Assembly: GCA_002425245.1 (NCBI GenBank)
Contig: DILW01000102.1
Coordinates: forward strand, 1-7,447
Source: Betaproteobacteria bacterium UBA5582
Lineage (GTDB): Bacteria; Pseudomonadota; Gammaproteobacteria; Burkholderiales; Rhodocyclaceae
DNA: 7,447 nucleotides
Reading direction: 5' to 3'
Made by a program: the position numbers and the translations under genes. Positions 5,318 through 7,447 of the stretch are shown here, piece after piece. Position 1 is the stretch's first letter. Every line of letters begins with the position of its first letter. Under the pieces are notes generated by a model. That model did not search any database. It saw only the letters and a list, made by a program, of their open reading frames with translations, and was not told the origin of the DNA.

Positions 5318-7447
5318 ATGAACGCCAGGACAGTATCAACCCCGAGCCCCGGTTCGCCACGGCAGGCAGGCCGGCGCTTCCTGCTGACCATCGCCGCCGG
5401 CATCCTCTGCCTCGCCACAACGCTGACCCCAGCCGCCGAGGACGATGAAATCGCCAGGCTGACCGCACAAAAGCAGGAGTTGGCGCAATCACTGAGCCAA
5501 TTGCGCGGCAAACCGGAAGAACTGAGTGCCGCACGCGAAGAAATTGCCAATGCCTATCGCAACCTGGTCAGTCTGGAAACCCGACTGCGGGGTTTTCAGC
5601 TCTGGAACGCCATGGTCGCGGCACTCGGCGTCTTCAACGACTCGATCGTCAAACTCAGCCCGGGCGGCAGCACCATCAACGCGCTGATCAATTTCACCAC
5701 CAACTTTGCCGTTGATCGCGGCGTTGATGCCTCCAAGAAGTACGACAGCAGCAGACCGGGCGGAGGTCATCTGCCCGCCAAGGTGAAAAAGCTGTCCGAT
5801 TCCGTGGTTGGCATCTCCCCTGCCCTGCGCCTGCTTGACCAGGCGATGCGGATGACGCCTGAACAAGTGGCCGATCAGCTGGTCAGCCGTGGCATGGTCG
5901 AGAACACCTGGCTGCAACGCTGGCAAAACACCCCTGACCAGGTGGCACAATCAAACTCGGTGGTCACCGGCAAGATCACCTTCATCCAGGAGCGGATCGG
6001 CCCCGCCAAGTCGGCCCTGATTGAGGCGCGCAAGGACATCGACCAGGTGGTGCCGGCAGTCAAGGCGGAAATCGATTCCCTGCAGCGGCAGATCGCCGAG
6101 ATCGAATCGCGCATCAGCAGCATTCAAGGCAACAAGGCCTTCCTCGATAGTGTGGACAAGGCACGCGACATTGCCCTGCCACCACCGACCCAGGACATCA
6201 AGCTCTACCCAGGTGAACCAAAACAGTATGGCGCGGCCGCCGGCGAACACCGGGCGGCCTGGGAAAGCCTGAAATCCGGCACGATCAACGGCGGCACCTA
6301 CCGCCTGATTGGCGTCAAGAGCAGCTACGACGCCAATGCCTACCACTTCCAGCAGATGAAGCCCTTTTCCGACGCTTACTCGGCGGCCAGCAATTACTTC
6401 TGGAACGAATTGAGGGAAAGGCTACGCGGCGTCGAAGACGGCGACACCCGTCGCCAGATGTACCAGGCGGCGCTCAGCCGAATGATCAAGGCGGCCGATG
6501 ATTACCGCCGGGCCAGCGAAAAGGAATCGCAGGCGATGCGCAGCGGCTATTACGAGCCGGTAAAGCAACTCGGCGAAGAGGAAAAGGCCGAGAGTGAGCG
6601 ACGTGCCGCGTACTACCGCCGCTTCGATGCCTTCCGCAAGGAAACAGTGGCGTTCTCCTGGGCGAACCCCTGGGAAATGAAGCTGGAAAGCCGCCAGGAA
6701 ACCATCCGCAACCTCGGCACCAGCGGCTACCACCTGGCGCTGAGCGCCTGGAGCCCGATCTACTCGCTCGGTTACCTGTGGCCGGCAACGGCGCCCATCG
6801 GGCCGCTCAAGGGCAGCGCCGAGCGCTACCGCGAATGGCGCGAACGCGCCGGCAAGATCCGCGACTACGCCCGGTTGCTGTTTGATACTGCCAAATCCCA
6901 ATCCGGCAGCCTCTCCGGCTATGCCAGTCAGGCCGACGCATTTGCCAAGGAAATCGAGCCCAACATCGCACTCTGGGATGGGCTGCAGTGGTACTACTAC
7001 GACTACTCACTGCCCAGCGACAGCGCCCTGCAGCTGTTCGCCACGCTCAACCAGTCGAGCACGCTGTTCAGCCAGTACGCCGCGGTCCGCGAACAGGAAG
7101 CCAAGGCCATGCTGGCACCGCACCAGGAGAACTGGGAGCGCGCGCAACGCGGCGAGCCAGTCATGCGCCGGGCGGAGGCACTGCTGCCCAAAGCGCAGGA
7201 GCTCCTCGAGCAAAAGGGCAATCTCTACCAGACCTTCTACGCTGCCGGCATCATCAACTATGGCGCCAGCGGTCGTTTCTGGCTCGAATGGAACCACATC
7301 ACCAGCGAGGAAATCGACAAGATCAGGCGCATCACCGCCGCGCTCGACACCAACGAGGCGATCGAACAGCATGTGCTGAAACAGATGGGGCGCCACACCT
7401 ACTGGTCAGATGACCCCGACCGGCCCCGCCATACCCTGGAAACCCTG
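5318..7447 (+). CDS. Large exported coiled-coil protein, 3' end beyond the window (partial)
   Basis: The frame is open for exactly 710 codons to the last base with no stop, so the true protein is longer. Residues 19-40 are an arginine-led hydrophobic signal peptide with cleavage expected after the PAA at 38-40; Cys31 lies in the hydrophobic core without a valid lipobox. An N-terminal coiled coil has hydrophobic residues every seven positions: L48, L55, L62, L69, I76, L83 and L90, interrupted by Gly64 and Pro66. A second coiled coil spans about 234-270 with I252, L255, I259, I262, I266 and I269 in strict 3-4 spacing. Residues 468-497 are a roughly 30-residue uncharged, aromatic stretch between charged helices, and WYYYDYS is at 558-564. 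Apart from Cys31 there is no cysteine. The fold looks elongated and helical. No known family was recognised; a tether, filament subunit or pore-forming helical protein are all possible. It follows the 226-aa protein gene by 14 bases. Confidence 0.8.
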   Translation, partial: MNARTVSTPSPGSPRQAGRRFLLTIAAGILCLATTLTPAAEDDEIARLTAQKQELAQSLSQLRGKPEELSAAREEIANAYRNLVSLETRLRGFQLWNAMVAALGVFNDSIVKLSPGGSTINALINFTTNFAVDRGVDASKKYDSSRPGGGHLPAKVKKLSDSVVGISPALRLLDQAMRMTPEQVADQLVSRGMVENTWLQRWQNTPDQVAQSNSVVTGKITFIQERIGPAKSALIEARKDIDQVVPAVKAEIDSLQRQIAEIESRISSIQGNKAFLDSVDKARDIALPPPTQDIKLYPGEPKQYGAAAGEHRAAWESLKSGTINGGTYRLIGVKSSYDANAYHFQQMKPFSDAYSAASNYFWNELRERLRGVEDGDTRRQMYQAALSRMIKAADDYRRASEKESQAMRSGYYEPVKQLGEEEKAESERRAAYYRRFDAFRKETVAFSWANPWEMKLESRQETIRNLGTSGYHLALSAWSPIYSLGYLWPATAPIGPLKGSAERYREWRERAGKIRDYARLLFDTAKSQSGSLSGYASQADAFAKEIEPNIALWDGLQWYYYDYSLPSDSALQLFATLNQSSTLFSQYAAVREQEAKAMLAPHQENWERAQRGEPVMRRAEALLPKAQELLEQKGNLYQTFYAAGIINYGASGRFWLEWNHITSEEIDKIRRITAALDTNEAIEQHVLKQMGRHTYWSDDPDRPRHTLETL

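Noticed and set aside
1419..7447. Porin-cytochrome electron conduit
   Set aside because: A barrel beside exported proteins suggested this, but there is no CXXCH heme motif in any of the four products.

Overview
The window looks like one end of a contig from a GC-rich Gram-negative bacterium, most likely a betaproteobacterium of the Rhodocyclales kind. That placement rests on high GC, strongly GC-biased third positions, a DusC-type dihydrouridine synthase and a run of Sec-exported envelope proteins; it is an inference. The first 11 bases match the 3' end of the Illumina sequencing adapter, so position 1 is probably an assembly edge.

Layout. On the minus strand, positions 1098-139 carry a complete tRNA-dihydrouridine synthase of the DusC family. 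It overlaps by ATGA the start of a second minus-strand gene (142-12) that is cut by the contig edge after about 43 genuine codons. A 320-base divergent intergenic region (1099-1418) follows. It holds a clear -10 box for dusC, a candidate extended -10 promoter for the plus-strand genes, and two stem-loops in or near the plus-strand leader.

From 1419 to the end, four plus-strand genes lie in the same direction, and each begins with a signal peptide. They are an outer-membrane beta-barrel protein (592 aa), a modular periplasmic or surface protein with Ig-like, NTF2-like and C-terminal beta domains (432 aa), a small helical exported protein (226 aa), and a large exported coiled-coil protein. The last is open from 5318 through the final base (710 codons, no stop). 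The first two are almost certainly translationally coupled (1-base gap). Genes two and three are separated by 125 bases containing a perfect 10-bp hairpin without a U-tract. Genes three and four are 14 bases apart.

No enzyme, heme-binding, nucleotide-binding or known secretion-system motif was recognised in the four-gene block. The arrangement (barrel, modular beta protein, two helical exported proteins) suggests an envelope or cell-surface assembly whose parts work together. Its function cannot be named from sequence alone. It is the best candidate here for an undescribed system. No tRNA, rRNA, CRISPR array, insertion sequence or attachment site was seen.
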